From: Mesorhizobium muleiense
GTDB lineage: Bacteria > Pseudomonadota > Alphaproteobacteria > Rhizobiales > Rhizobiaceae
Length of the DNA: 64,000 nucleotides
NCBI RefSeq assembly: GCF_900099905.1
Contig: NZ_FNEE01000004.1
Coordinates: forward strand, 124,001 to 188,000
Reading direction: 5' to 3'
A model generated the notes under the pieces. The model worked only from the letters and a program-made list of their open reading frames with translations. It was not told where the DNA came from and made no database searches. Within the stretch, counting starts at the first letter, position 1. Each line of letters begins with the position of its first letter. This document shows positions 47,718 to 59,383 of the stretch, in pieces. The translations under genes were made by a program, and so were the position numbers.

Positions 47718-50258
<2,541 letters not shown>

Positions 50259-50347
50259 TCAAGATATAGGTGCAAAAGGCGGTTTTTCCAAGGTTTGCAA
50301 GCATTTCCGAATGGAAGAAGAGCACGCCTGGCCGGCACGGCATCGGA

Positions 50348-50371
50348 CCCAAAAGTCGAACCGGTTTTGGG
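50348..50371. repeat. Palindromic repeat module
   Basis: CCCAAAA (50348-50354) and TTTTGGG (50365-50371) flank AGTCGAACCGG, the same inverted core style as the other palindromes in the window. It lies in the 311-base divergent region between gyrB and the P450 gene, where I see no other gene or clear promoter. Confidence 0.65.
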
Positions 50372-50500
50372 AACAGAACGGCCGCACAAATGCGGGCCGA
50401 CCTGTTCCGACGCTCAGGCACTTTCTAATGCCCGTTACAGCCGGCGACATGGACGCTTGCCCTGCCAGCCACTACATTGAGGTCACCAGCGGAGCACGCC

Positions 50501-51871
50501 ATGGACAGTCAGCCCGCCCCCTTTGTCCCGCCGGCGCCGAAGCCGCGCACGTCGCCGCCTTCGACGCTGGAGATGATCCGCATCGTCTATCGCAATCCGC
50601 TCGAACTGTGGGGCGAGCCGACCTACAACCAGCCTTGGATTTCGGTGACTGGCATTGGCGGGCCGCTGGTCATCGCCAACGATCCCGGCCTCATTCGCCA
50701 CGTGCTGGTCGACAATGCCAAAAACTACAAGATGGCGACGGTGCGCCAGATGATCCTGCGGCCGATCCTGCGCGACGGCCTGCTGACCGCCGAGGGTGAG
50801 GTCTGGCGGCGTTCACGCAAGGCGATGGCGCCGGTGTTCACGCCGCGCCACATCTTCGGTTTTGCCGAGCCGATGCTGAGACGTACGCGGGAGTTCGTCA
50901 CCCGCTACGAGGGCGGCGGCACGTCGGACATCGCCCACGACATGACGCTGCTTACCTTTGACATCCTGGCCGAGACACTGTTTTCCGGTGAGATATCGGG
51001 TGAGCCGGGCAGCTTCGCCAAGGAGATCGACCGGCTGTTCGAAACCATGGGCCGCGTCGATCCGCTCGACCTGTTGCGGGCGCCAGACTGGCTGCCGCGC
51101 CTGACCCGCATCCGCGGCCGCAAAACCATGGCCTACTTCCGCAAGATCGTCACCGACACTGTCAAGATGCGCGAAGAGCGGGTCAAGCACGATCCGGACA
51201 AGGTGCCGCAGGATTTTCTCACGCTTTTGCTCAAGGCGGAGGGACCGGACGGGCTGACGCGCGCCGAGGTCGAGGACAACATCATCACCTTCATCGGCGC
51301 CGGTCACGAGACCACGGCGCGTGCGCTTGGCTGGACACTGTATTGCCTGGCCGAAGCGCCTTGGGAGCGCGAAAAGGTCGAGCGCGAGATCGACGCCGTG
51401 CTGGCGCGCGAGCCCGATCCGACAAAGTGGCTCGACGCCATGCCGTTCACCCGCGCCGCCTTTGAGGAGGGGCTCAGGCTTTATCCGCCGGCGCCGTCGA
51501 TCAACCGCGAGCCGATCGAGCCTGAAACCTGGAACGGCCTCTACATACCGAGGCGCGCTGCGGTGCTGGTCATGCCCTGGGTCGTCCACCGCCATCGCAA
51601 GCTGTGGGACAGGCCCGACGCCTTCATGCCCGAACGTTTCCATCCGGGAAATCGCGAGAAGATCGACCGTTTTCAGTATTTGCCGTTTGGCGCCGGTCCT
51701 CGCGTCTGCATCGGCGCCAGCTTTGCCATGCAGGAGGCGATCATCGCTCTGGCGATCATGCTGTCGCGCTTCCGCTTCGATACCACCGCCGAGACCAAAC
51801 CGTGGCCGGTGCAGAAACTGACGACGCAACCGCAGGGCGGCTTGCCGATGCAGGTCACGCGGCGGCTTTAA
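50501..51871 (+). CDS. cytochrome P450
   Basis: This 456-residue soluble haem monooxygenase has the I-helix motif FIGAGHETTAR, the K-helix EEGLR, and the haem-binding loop FGAGPRVCIG with Cys403 as the iron ligand. The lack of an N-terminal membrane helix fits a bacterial class I enzyme. ATG 50501 gives the natural start MDSQPAPFVPP. No ferredoxin or reductase is nearby, so electrons come from unlinked partners. The substrate is unknown. Confidence 0.93.
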   Translation: MDSQPAPFVPPAPKPRTSPPSTLEMIRIVYRNPLELWGEPTYNQPWISVTGIGGPLVIANDPGLIRHVLVDNAKNYKMATVRQMILRPILRDGLLTAEGEVWRRSRKAMAPVFTPRHIFGFAEPMLRRTREFVTRYEGGGTSDIAHDMTLLTFDILAETLFSGEISGEPGSFAKEIDRLFETMGRVDPLDLLRAPDWLPRLTRIRGRKTMAYFRKIVTDTVKMREERVKHDPDKVPQDFLTLLLKAEGPDGLTRAEVEDNIITFIGAGHETTARALGWTLYCLAEAPWEREKVEREIDAVLAREPDPTKWLDAMPFTRAAFEEGLRLYPPAPSINREPIEPETWNGLYIPRRAAVLVMPWVVHRHRKLWDRPDAFMPERFHPGNREKIDRFQYLPFGAGPRVCIGASFAMQEAIIALAIMLSRFRFDTTAETKPWPVQKLTTQPQGGLPMQVTRRL

Positions 51872-51999
51872 TGCATGTCGCGCAAAAGCATGCCCTCGGG
51901 CTTGAACCGAGGGTGTGCAGCGGTTTTGCGATAACGGCATGCATGAGACAACAACCTAAAGCGCGTCGCATGAGGCCGGTCAAACGCGACGCGCTTTAG
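51871..51999. repeat. Composite Rhizobiales palindromic repeat
   Basis: Module 1 has ATGCATGTCGCGCAAAA (51871-51887) facing GGTTTTGCGATAACGGCATGC up to about 51942. Module 2 has CTAAAGCGCGTCGC (51956-51969) facing GCGACGCGCTTTAG (51986-51999). This is the same two-hairpin architecture as 6136-6239, between the convergent P450 and NDUFA9-like genes. Confidence 0.85.
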
Positions 52000-52015
52000 C
52001 GAGCCGCCTGATTGG

Positions 52016-52990
52016 CTATTCCGCCGTCTTGCGCTGGAACTGGCCGGCGGGCCGGTAGCGCCAGAGATAGCTCGGCAGGATGCTGCCGATCGACTGTGGC
52101 TGGATATCGAGACCGGCGAGCGTCCGGTTTTCCCTGATGGCCGCTTCCGAGACGATGTTGTCCCCGCGCAGCTGCAGGACCTGATCCTTGGTCAGCAGCG
52201 GATTGGGCAAAAGCCCGAGGATCGATGCCTGCATGTTCGCCACCCACCACGGCACCGACACCAGCAACCGCTTGCGGTCGATCATGGCAAGCATTTCCTG
52301 CATGCATTGCTTGAAGGTGAGCACCTGAGGTCCGCCAAGCTCGTAGGTCCGGCCACCCTGGACTTTGCCGTCGACCGAGCGCGCCACCGCTTCGGCGACA
52401 TCGCCGACATAGACCGGCTGGAATTTTGTCCGCCCGCCGCCGATCAGAGGCAGGACCGGCGAATAGCGCGCCATGCTGGCGAAGCGGTTGAAGAAGCTGT
52501 CCTCGGGGCCGAAATTGATCGAGGGCCGCAAGATGACCGCATCCTCGATCGTCTCCAGGACCGCTTTTTCACCGAGCGCCTTGGTGCGCGCATACTCGGA
52601 TTGCGCGTTCAGATCGGTGCCCAGCGCCGAGATATGGGTGAGCCCGGCGCCGACGGCGTGCGCCGCTTCGGCGACCGCGCGTGCGCCGAACTCGTGGACG
52701 GGCGTGAATTTCTGCTGGCCGCTCTCATGCAGGATGGCTACCAAATTGACGACATGGTCGGCGCCCTGCACGGCGCGGTCGACCGACCAGCGCACGCGAA
52801 TATTGGCCTGCACCGGCTGGATCTGGCCGACATTGCCGAGCGGTTGCAGATGGCCGGCGAGATCGGGCCGGCGGCAGGCGACCCTGATGCGATAGCCACG
52901 CCGGGCCAGCGCCCGCACCACATGGCGGCCGACAAAGCCGGAGCCGCCGAACACGACGACGAGCTTTGGGGTCTGCAGGATTTCGGTCAT
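52016..52990 (-). CDS. NDUFA9-like NAD(P)-binding protein
   Basis: This 324-residue atypical short-chain dehydrogenase has the Rossmann motif VVVFGGSGFVGRHVVRALA near residue 10, then HISALGTDLNAQSEYARTK with a Tyr-x-x-x-Lys type pair, and RPSINFGPEDSFFNRF. These features match the complex I NDUFA9 subfamily, widespread in Rhizobiales as a stand-alone protein. Its exact role, whether complex I assembly or a quinone-related reaction, is unresolved. It is followed on the minus side by intergenic repeats and preceded by doxX. Confidence 0.88.
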   Translation of the reverse strand: MTEILQTPKLVVVFGGSGFVGRHVVRALARRGYRIRVACRRPDLAGHLQPLGNVGQIQPVQANIRVRWSVDRAVQGADHVVNLVAILHESGQQKFTPVHEFGARAVAEAAHAVGAGLTHISALGTDLNAQSEYARTKALGEKAVLETIEDAVILRPSINFGPEDSFFNRFASMARYSPVLPLIGGGRTKFQPVYVGDVAEAVARSVDGKVQGGRTYELGGPQVLTFKQCMQEMLAMIDRKRLLVSVPWWVANMQASILGLLPNPLLTKDQVLQLRGDNIVSEAAIRENRTLAGLDIQPQSIGSILPSYLWRYRPAGQFQRKTAE

Positions 52991-53107
52991 GGCTGGCTCC
53001 GGCGCGCTTTCCAGATCTACTGGGCTTGGCTGAAGCCGTTCATAATCCGTTTCGCGCCGAAGGCAAAGGGCGATCCTTTGTCGCCGTTTGCCGCGGTGTC
53101 GGCCGGT

Positions 53108-53560
53108 TCAGAACGCCCTGCCGATGCGCGCGTCGACCGATTGGCGGTTGCCGCCGCGGATGACGAAGAAGAACAGGATCGCCGCCCACAGCAGCGATTT
53201 TTCGGCACCCGAAAAGCCCTCTCCCAGGGTGACCCAGTGGAACCAGACGGTGACCAGGAGCACGAACATTCCGGCGAAGGCGGCCGGGCGGGTCAAGAGA
53301 CCGATGGCGATGAAAATGCCGCCGAAGAACTCGGTGCAGGCCAGCAGCACCGACCAGAACGCGCCAGGATAGAAGCCGAGGCCTTCGACCATCTCAGCGG
53401 CGCCGAGCGGGTCGATGATCTTGCCAGAGCCGTGGATGGTGAGGAAGATGCCGGCCACGGCGCGCAGGATGGTTTCAGAGGTGGTGTTCAGCGCCGCATA
53501 GAGGCTGCCAAGGGCCGGAACGACAAGATTGGTGCTGGGATTGTGGGTGCTTGCGGCCAT
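53108..53560 (-). CDS. DoxX-family membrane protein
   Basis: This 150-residue protein has four predicted helices and the DoxX pattern ILRAVAGIFLTIHGSGKI, ACTEFFGGIFIAIGLLTRPA and FVLLVTVWFHW. DoxX proteins are membrane oxidoreductase-associated components of unknown precise function. It lies upstream of the NDUFA9-like gene on the same strand with 117 bases between them. The 231 bases above it hold no recognised gene. Confidence 0.9.
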   Translation of the reverse strand: MAASTHNPSTNLVVPALGSLYAALNTTSETILRAVAGIFLTIHGSGKIIDPLGAAEMVEGLGFYPGAFWSVLLACTEFFGGIFIAIGLLTRPAAFAGMFVLLVTVWFHWVTLGEGFSGAEKSLLWAAILFFFVIRGGNRQSVDARIGRAF

Positions 53561-53791
53561 TAGGGTTCCTCTTTTGCTGCTCCGCGCAAACAGCCGCCAC
53601 CCCAGTCAAAGTCAAATGAACAAAAGTTGACCGGGAATTGCATGTTACGAGTCAGTTGCGGAGAGCCCGGAAAACCCAGCCGACGCGAGGGTTTCCGGCT
53701 GTTTCCGAAACGTGGTTCGACGAGGCAGCCTGGGCGTAACGGCAAGTACGCCCGCTGTCGCGCGATCAACTATCCGAAGGTGTGGACGTCT

Positions 53792-54793
53792 TCAGGAAGA
53801 ATACCGGGCGGCGAATTCGGAGATGCGCTGCACCACGGCTTTCGGAGCCGTTATGCCCCGTGCCGCTGCCTTCTCCGCCGCTTCGGCCCGGGCACGGCCG
53901 GGGACATGCACGCCGTAGCGGCGGCGCAACCGGTCGAGTTGATCTTTCATGCGCTTCTCGAAATTTGGATCGAGCAGCTTGGGCTCGACGGCCAGCACGA
54001 AGAGGCCGGTTCCGGGACTGTCCGGTCCGTCGGTGAACCATGGCGCATCGAGTGACCAGTTGGCGCCCGACAGGCCCGCCGCCAGCACTTCGACCATCAG
54101 CGCGATGTTGGCGCCACGCTGGCCGCCGAAGGCAAGCATCGCGCCTTTCATGGCGGCGGCCGGATCGGTGGTCGGGTTGCCGCTCGCATCCAGTGCCCAG
54201 CCTTCTGGAATTTTCTTGCCGTCCTCGGCTGCCTTGCGGATGTTGACGAAGGCAGTGGCGCTCGATGACTGGTCGATCACCAGCGACGCTCCGTCGGCGG
54301 CGGGCGCGGCGAAGGACATCGGGTTGGTGCAGTAGACCGGCTTGACCGAGCCGGAGCCGGCAAGCACGGCCGGTCCATTGGTCGCGGCGAAGGACACCAG
54401 CCCCTGCGCGGCCAGCCGCCCGGTGAAATAGCCGAGCGCGCCGCATGTATAGGCGTTCTTCTGCGAAAAGATGGCAACGCCGAACAGGCGCGCCGCCTTG
54501 GCGAGATCGTCGATGGTGCGGTCGAAGCCGGTATGCGCCAGACCGCCGCGCGCGTCGGAGAGATAGATCGCCAAAGCCGGCCTGGTGATGACCGGCTCGG
54601 CCTTGCCATCGATGCGGCCGGCCTCCAGCGCTTCGAGATAGTCGATGAAATGCGACAGTCCGACCGTCGACAGACCTTCTGCCTCGGCCGCCACGACGGA
54701 GGCTGCAAGCGACTGCGCCGCTTCCTCATTGGCGCCAGCGCCGAGCGCCGCCATCCGGCACAGCCCTGTCGCCTGGTCGAGACTGAGTTGCAT
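53792..54793 (-). CDS. Ldh-family oxidoreductase (malate/lactate dehydrogenase type 2)
   Basis: This 333-residue protein belongs to the type-2 malate/L-lactate dehydrogenase family, whose members also include delta1-piperideine-2-carboxylate reductases. Motifs are STVGLSHFIDYLEAL, GFGRTIDD-like GFDRTIDDLAKAA, NAYTCGALGYFTGRLA (the catalytic His seen in many members is absent at this Tyr/Cys) and TNPMSFAAPAADG. Its ATG at 54793 lies 12 bases below an octamer array. Next to an amino-acid ABC transporter it may reduce a cyclic imino or oxoacid from arginine or ornithine breakdown; that is inference. Confidence 0.85.
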   Translation of the reverse strand: MQLSLDQATGLCRMAALGAGANEEAAQSLAASVVAAEAEGLSTVGLSHFIDYLEALEAGRIDGKAEPVITRPALAIYLSDARGGLAHTGFDRTIDDLAKAARLFGVAIFSQKNAYTCGALGYFTGRLAAQGLVSFAATNGPAVLAGSGSVKPVYCTNPMSFAAPAADGASLVIDQSSSATAFVNIRKAAEDGKKIPEGWALDASGNPTTDPAAAMKGAMLAFGGQRGANIALMVEVLAAGLSGANWSLDAPWFTDGPDSPGTGLFVLAVEPKLLDPNFEKRMKDQLDRLRRRYGVHVPGRARAEAAEKAAARGITAPKAVVQRISEFAARYSS

Positions 54794-54805
54794 CGTAGCG
54801 ATCCT

Positions 54806-54837
54806 AGGGGGGAGTAGGGGAGTAAGGGAATAGGGGA
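54806..54837 (+). repeat. Octamer array, left arm of second locus
   Basis: About four degenerate octamers of the AGGGGAGT/AGGGGAAT type are visible. On the minus strand they read C-rich and lie 12 bases upstream of the Ldh-family start, in the same relation as the 14355 array to its aminotransferase. Confidence 0.85.
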
Positions 54838-54895
54838 ATAGTGAGCAGTGAATGCGAATAGGATGGAAATGTGTATGTGAATAGTGGCTGACCCT

Positions 54896-54967
54896 ACTCC
54901 CCTACTCCCCTACTCCCCTACTCCCCTACTCCCCTACTCCCCTACTCCCCTACTCCCCTACTCCCCT
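54896..54967 (+). repeat. Octamer array (ACTCCCCT)9, right arm of second locus
   Basis: Nine perfect copies of ACTCCCCT end one base before the stop codon of the ABC permease gene. The minus strand carries runs of four G every eight bases. The unit is the same as at 14510-14580. Confidence 0.97.
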
Positions 54968-54968
54968 A

Positions 54969-55778
54969 TCAGCCAATCTTGTTCGGGATCCGCGCCTCGA
55001 TCTTGCCGAGGACGAAGACCAGGATGCCGGTGATCGCCATATAGATCAACGCCAGGAGCAGCAAGGGTTCATAGGTGAGGAAAGTGCTCTGCCGCACCTT
55101 TGACGAGACGGCGAATATGTCGATCACGCTGATGGTCGCCACCAGCGGCGTCGATTTCAGTTGCAGCACGGTTTCGCCGGTCAGCGTCGGCAGCGCCCGG
55201 TAGAAGGCTTGTGGCAGCCAGATCCGCCGCAGGATCTTCCAGCGGCTCATGCCGAAGGCGCGCGCCGCTTCCAACTGTCCTTTCGGCACGCCAGCGAAGG
55301 CACCCCGCATGACTTCCCCCTCGTAACCGGCGAAGGACAAGGTCAGCGCCAGGACGCCATAGGGCCATGCTTGCCTGAGATACGGCCACATCCAGGACTC
55401 GCGTACCCATGGGTACTGTGGAAACAGCGAGCCGAGCCCATAGTAGAGCAGCCAGAGCTGCAGCAGCAGTGGCGTTCCCCTGATGACGGTGCAGAAGGCC
55501 TTTGCAGGCGCCGCGAGCCAGAACGGGCCGGCAGCCTGCGCCAATCCGAGCGGCACGGCGAGCAGGAAGCCCAGTGTGCAGGTGACGGCGAGGATCCAGA
55601 GCGTGCGCCAGAGGCCGACAAGCGCCATTTCGTAATATTGCGGCAGCCAGTCCCAGCGCATGAAAAAAGCGGCCGCGAAAACCAGCGCCAGTCCAATCAC
55701 AATCAGCACGATACGGTGCGGCTGCAACCACAGCGACGCGCGGGCGGCTACGTTGACGATGGTCGCTTCGACAGCCAT
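54969..55778 (-). CDS. polar amino acid ABC transporter permease (HisM/ArtM type)
   Basis: This 269-residue membrane permease has an N-terminal extension helix (HRIVLIVIGLALVFAAAFFM) and the HisM/ArtM core with FCTVIRGTPLLLQLWLLYYG and the EAA loop GQLEAARAFGMSRWKILRRI. It overlaps the upstream permease by one base (TGATG). With the second permease, binding protein and ATPase it forms a complete importer for a basic amino acid. Specificity for arginine, lysine or ornithine is family inference. Confidence 0.92.
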   Translation of the reverse strand: MAVEATIVNVAARASLWLQPHRIVLIVIGLALVFAAAFFMRWDWLPQYYEMALVGLWRTLWILAVTCTLGFLLAVPLGLAQAAGPFWLAAPAKAFCTVIRGTPLLLQLWLLYYGLGSLFPQYPWVRESWMWPYLRQAWPYGVLALTLSFAGYEGEVMRGAFAGVPKGQLEAARAFGMSRWKILRRIWLPQAFYRALPTLTGETVLQLKSTPLVATISVIDIFAVSSKVRQSTFLTYEPLLLLALIYMAITGILVFVLGKIEARIPNKIG

Positions 55779-56500
55779 CAACGCGCCTCCTTGAGCGAGG
55801 GCATGCCGCGCCGAGCCCAGACCTCGATGCGGCCGATGATCAGATTGGAGACCAGCGTCAACAGAAGATAGATCACGCCCGCGGCGAGGAAGAAGGTAAG
55901 ATAGGCTTTGGTCACGCCCGCCGCTTGCCGGGTGGCCAATGTCAGTTCGAAGAAGCCGACGACCGCCAGCAGGGCGGTGTCCTTGGTGGCGATCAGCCAG
56001 AGATTGGCAAGGCCGGGTATGGCGAAAGGCAGCATCGCCGGCAGCGTGATGCGTCGCAGCAGCAGGCCGGGAGACATGCCATAGGCGCGCGCGGCTTCGA
56101 TCTGTCCCTGCGGGATGGCAAGGATCGCGCCGCGCATCACCTCTGTCGAATAAGCGCCCTGGACGAAGCCGAGCACGGCAATGCCGGCCACCAGCCCGCT
56201 GATATCGATGCGCTGATATCCCATTGCCGTCAGCAACTGGTTGATCAAATCGGTGCCGGCATAATAGAGCAGCAGGATCAGCACTAGCTCCGGCACGGCG
56301 CGGACGATCGTCGTATAGACTGCCAGCAGATCGCGCACCACAGGCCCGCCATAGAGCTTGCCATACGCACCGCAAATGCCGATGACGAGGCCGAGACCGA
56401 ACGCACCGGCAGCGATCTCGACCGAGTGGAGCAGTCCGACCAGAAGCGTTCCGCCCCAACCGGGTGGCGTCGGCGAAAGCAGTTCGATGATGCGGGCCAC
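55778..56500 (-). CDS. polar amino acid ABC transporter permease (HisQ/ArtQ type)
   Basis: This 240-residue permease is of the HisQ/ArtQ type: GGTLLVGLLHSVEIAAGAFG, TIVRAVPELVLILLLYYAG and the EAA loop GQIEAARAYGMSPGLLLRRI. It pairs with the permease that begins inside its stop codon. The gene is 159 bases downstream of the binding-protein stop; a hairpin lies between them. Confidence 0.93.
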   Translation of the reverse strand: MARIIELLSPTPPGWGGTLLVGLLHSVEIAAGAFGLGLVIGICGAYGKLYGGPVVRDLLAVYTTIVRAVPELVLILLLYYAGTDLINQLLTAMGYQRIDISGLVAGIAVLGFVQGAYSTEVMRGAILAIPQGQIEAARAYGMSPGLLLRRITLPAMLPFAIPGLANLWLIATKDTALLAVVGFFELTLATRQAAGVTKAYLTFFLAAGVIYLLLTLVSNLIIGRIEVWARRGMPSLKEAR

Positions 56501-56606
56501 AGAGGCCGGAAGAAATGCGTCGATCAGCGTCGCCCCCGAATTGCTGGCGCCAAAACCACCGGCGATGCCGTCAGCGGAAAGCTTGCATAGGTAGAGTTCG
56601 ACGAAG

Positions 56607-56635
56607 CCACACGGCGCGTTGTCTGCGCCGCGTGG
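56607..56635 (-). promoter_or_regulatory. Intercistronic RNA hairpin
   Basis: An 11-base stem with one mismatch (CCACACGGCGC / GCGCCGCGTGG) lies between the binding-protein gene and the permease genes. There is no T tract on the transcribed side, so it looks more like a 3'-stabilising hairpin, giving more binding protein than permease, than a terminator. Confidence 0.5.
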
Positions 56636-56659
56636 TTGTTCGCTCGGGGATGCACGCCG

Positions 56660-57454
56660 TCAATTCGACTGTGGGTCGGCGCCATAGATGTCGAAATCGA
56701 AGTATTTCTTCGAAATCTCGTCATATTTGCCGTTGGCGCGGATCGCCTTGATGCCGGCGTTGATCTTCTCCTTCAACTCGGTGTCCTCCTTGCGGACACC
56801 GGCGCCGACGCCGGGCCCGAGGATCGCCAGATCCGGCGCGACCGTGCCCTTCAGATCGCAGCATTGCTTGCCCTGATCCGATTTCAGGAAGGCATCGAGC
56901 GCGATGGAATCGGCCTGCACGGCATCGACACGGCCGGCGGCAAGATCCTGATTGGCTTCGTCCTGGGTCTGATATTCCTTGATTTCCGCGGCTTCGGTGA
57001 AGTGCTTCTTGACGTAGTCGGCATGCACGGTCGAAACTTGCACGCCGATGATCTTGCCCTTGAGATCTTCCGGGCTAGCGCCGAACTTCTGGTCCTTCGG
57101 TCCGATGATAGCTGTCGGGGTGTTGTAATATTTGTCGGAGAAGTCGATCGTCTTCTTGCGCTCGTCGGTGATCGACATGGAACTGGCGATGACGTCGATC
57201 TTCTTGGTCGTCAGCGCCGGGATGATTCCGTCCCAGGCGACGGGGGTGATGACGCAATCGAGTTTCTGCTCGGCGCAGACCGCGTCGATGAATTCGATCT
57301 CCCAGCCAACCCATTTGCCGGAAGCATCCGGCGAGGTGAACGGCGGATAGGGTTCGGCAGCGACGCCGATCTTGACCGGCTCGGCCTTTGCCATGCTCAT
57401 CGCGGCGACGCCGAGCAGAAGTGCTGCGGCAAATGTTTTCAGAACGGTCTTCAT
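56660..57454 (-). CDS. periplasmic basic amino acid-binding protein
   Basis: This 264-residue receptor has a signal peptide (KTVLKTFAAALLLGVAAMSM, cleavage after AKA) and the family 3 solute-binding fold: AAEPYPPFTSPD, VGWEIEFIDAVCAEQKLDC, ASSMSITDERKKTIDFS and GVQVSTVHADYVKKHF. The acidic ligand-binding positions fit lysine/arginine/ornithine receptors. Two cysteine pairs (AVCAEQKLDC and GKQCCDLKG) could form disulfides. It is followed by the ATP-binding gene upstream and the permeases downstream, all on the minus strand. Confidence 0.92.
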   Translation of the reverse strand: MKTVLKTFAAALLLGVAAMSMAKAEPVKIGVAAEPYPPFTSPDASGKWVGWEIEFIDAVCAEQKLDCVITPVAWDGIIPALTTKKIDVIASSMSITDERKKTIDFSDKYYNTPTAIIGPKDQKFGASPEDLKGKIIGVQVSTVHADYVKKHFTEAAEIKEYQTQDEANQDLAAGRVDAVQADSIALDAFLKSDQGKQCCDLKGTVAPDLAILGPGVGAGVRKEDTELKEKINAGIKAIRANGKYDEISKKYFDFDIYGADPQSN

Positions 57455-57503
57455 GCCAAAAACTCCCAGTTTGTTGTTGTTCCCGTTTTTCGTCCGCCTT
57501 GGC

Positions 57504-58319
57504 TTAACCGATGTTGCGGATGAATTGCTTCAGCCTTTCGGATTTCGGTGCGCCGAAGATCTGCTCCGGCGGCCCTTCTTCTTCGACCAGTCCGTTGTAG
57601 AGGTAGACGACATGCGTCGCGACCTCGCGGGCGAACTTCATCTCATGGGTGACCAGCACCATGGTGCGGCCTTCGCGTGCCAGGTCGCCGATCACCTTCA
57701 GCACCTCGCCGATCAGTTCCGGGTCGAGCGCCGAGGTCGGCTCGTCGAACAGCATGACGCGCGGATTGATGGCCAGCGCCCGGGCGATGGCCGCACGCTG
57801 CTGCTGGCCGCCTGACAGATAGGCCGGATAGACATCGCGCTTTTCGGCCAGGCCGACGCGGGCAAGCAGCTTTTCCGCCTCGGCGATGGCCACATCGCGT
57901 TTGACGCCCAGAACATGCACCGGAACCTCGATGACGTTCTCGATCAGCGTCATGTGGCTCCACAGATTGAAATTCTGGAAAACCATGCCGAGCTTGGAGC
58001 GGATGCGCTCGATTTGCCTGCGGTCGGCGGGAACGGTGTGGCCGTGACTGTCGGCCTTCATCCGGATCTCCTCGCCATTGACGCGAACGATCCCGCTGGT
58101 CGGGTTCTCCAGGCAATTGATGCAGCGCAGCAGGGTCGATTTTCCCGAGCCGCTGCCGCCAATGATGGCGATGACCTCGCCGTCGCGCGCCGACAGCGAA
58201 ACGCCTTTCAGCACATGCAGTTCGCCGAATCGTTTATGCAGGTTCTCGACATGGATGGCTTCGGCGGCGTCGTTCTGCGCCGTGTACTTCAGGGCGGGGG
58301 CGGTGCCTTGCGCTATCAC
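57504..58319 (-). CDS. polar amino acid ABC transporter ATP-binding protein
   Basis: This 271-residue ATPase has Walker A GGSGSGKST, Q-loop FQNFNLWSHMT, signature LSGGQQQRAAIA, Walker B VMLFDEPTSALDPE and switch histidine THEMKFAREV. Together these are diagnostic of HisP/ArtP-type polar amino-acid importers. It is the first gene of the minus-strand transport operon and diverges from the amidinotransferase-fold gene, which suggests shared control of uptake and degradation. Confidence 0.94.
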   Translation of the reverse strand: MIAQGTAPALKYTAQNDAAEAIHVENLHKRFGELHVLKGVSLSARDGEVIAIIGGSGSGKSTLLRCINCLENPTSGIVRVNGEEIRMKADSHGHTVPADRRQIERIRSKLGMVFQNFNLWSHMTLIENVIEVPVHVLGVKRDVAIAEAEKLLARVGLAEKRDVYPAYLSGGQQQRAAIARALAINPRVMLFDEPTSALDPELIGEVLKVIGDLAREGRTMVLVTHEMKFAREVATHVVYLYNGLVEEEGPPEQIFGAPKSERLKQFIRNIG

Positions 58320-58489
58320 CTTTGCGGTGCCTCACGAAATGGCCGGACCCGTCGCTGCTGGAATTTTTTACCCATTACCATCACTGGACAGACTTCTCAT
58401 TCTCAAGATGTACCGTTCCGCTTGCCTCCGTCAACCATGCTTTTTGGACCATTGATCACTGCTCGCTGAGTGGCTATTGGCTGGATGGG

Positions 58490-59383
58490 ATGGTTCAGGA
58501 GCACTTGGTGGGTAAAGCATTCGGGTCGCAGTCCATGGCCGGGCCCCTGCAGCGCGTGCTGATGCGGTCCGCCGCAAGCGCCATGGCCCGCGCCAAAGCA
58601 TCGGAATGGCATTATGGTGCGGGCTTCGATCCTCAAAAGGCCGCCGCCCAGCATGAGGCGCTGACGACGCTGGTTCTTGCGTCCGGCGCCGCGATCGAAT
58701 GGCTGACCGACGCCGATGACGGGCTTGCCGATTCGGTCTTCACGCATGATCCATCGTTGATGACCGACCACGGCGCCATCATCCTCGCCATGGGCAAGGC
58801 GCTGCGCCGGGCCGAGCCCGGCCTGCATGAGGCGGCCTACAAGCGCATGGGCGTACCAATCCTCGGTCGCATCGAGCCTCCCGGACAGGTCGAGGGCGGT
58901 GATTGCGTCTGGGTGGATTCAGGTACCCTGGCCGTCGGCCGCGGTGTGCGCAGCAACCAGGACGGCATCCAGCAACTCGCCAACCTGCTCACCCCCAGGG
59001 GTATCCAGGTCTATGGCTACGACCTGCCGCTCTGGCATGGCGAGGACGCCTGCCTGCATCTGATGTCGGTAATCAGTCCGCTGGCCGACGATCTGGCGCT
59101 GGTCTATGCACCGCTTTTGCCGGCTGCCTTCTATCAGATGCTGCGGGCGCGAGGCATTCGCCTTGTCGAAGGCGACGCCGGGGAGTTCTTCGCCTCCAAC
59201 GGCCTCAGCCTCAATGTGCTGCCGACCGCGCCGCGCGAGGTGATCGCCGTTGCCGGCTTCCCGAAGACGGCGGCGGCCATGGCGGCCGCCGGCTGCAGGG
59301 TTTCAACCTTCGAGGCGGACGCACTGTGCATCGCCTGCGAGGGCGGACCGACCTGCCTCACACGTCCGGTGCTCAGGCAATGA
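58490..59383 (+). CDS. amidinotransferase-fold hydrolase (dimethylarginine/arginine deiminase type)
   Basis: This 297-residue protein has the guanidino-group-modifying fold: FTHDPSLMTDHGAIILAMGK, GRIEPPGQVEGGDCVW, then SGTLAVGRGVRSN, and a C-terminal catalytic cysteine region CEGGPTCLTRP (Cys289). These are features of dimethylarginine dimethylaminohydrolase and related arginine hydrolases, which attack the guanidino carbon. ATG 58490 is chosen; the frame extends upstream without homology. Its stop overlaps the start of the ThDP enzyme gene, tying it to 2-ketoarginine-type chemistry. The exact substrate is unproven. Confidence 0.85.
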   Translation: MVQEHLVGKAFGSQSMAGPLQRVLMRSAASAMARAKASEWHYGAGFDPQKAAAQHEALTTLVLASGAAIEWLTDADDGLADSVFTHDPSLMTDHGAIILAMGKALRRAEPGLHEAAYKRMGVPILGRIEPPGQVEGGDCVWVDSGTLAVGRGVRSNQDGIQQLANLLTPRGIQVYGYDLPLWHGEDACLHLMSVISPLADDLALVYAPLLPAAFYQMLRARGIRLVEGDAGEFFASNGLSLNVLPTAPREVIAVAGFPKTAAAMAAAGCRVSTFEADALCIACEGGPTCLTRPVLRQ

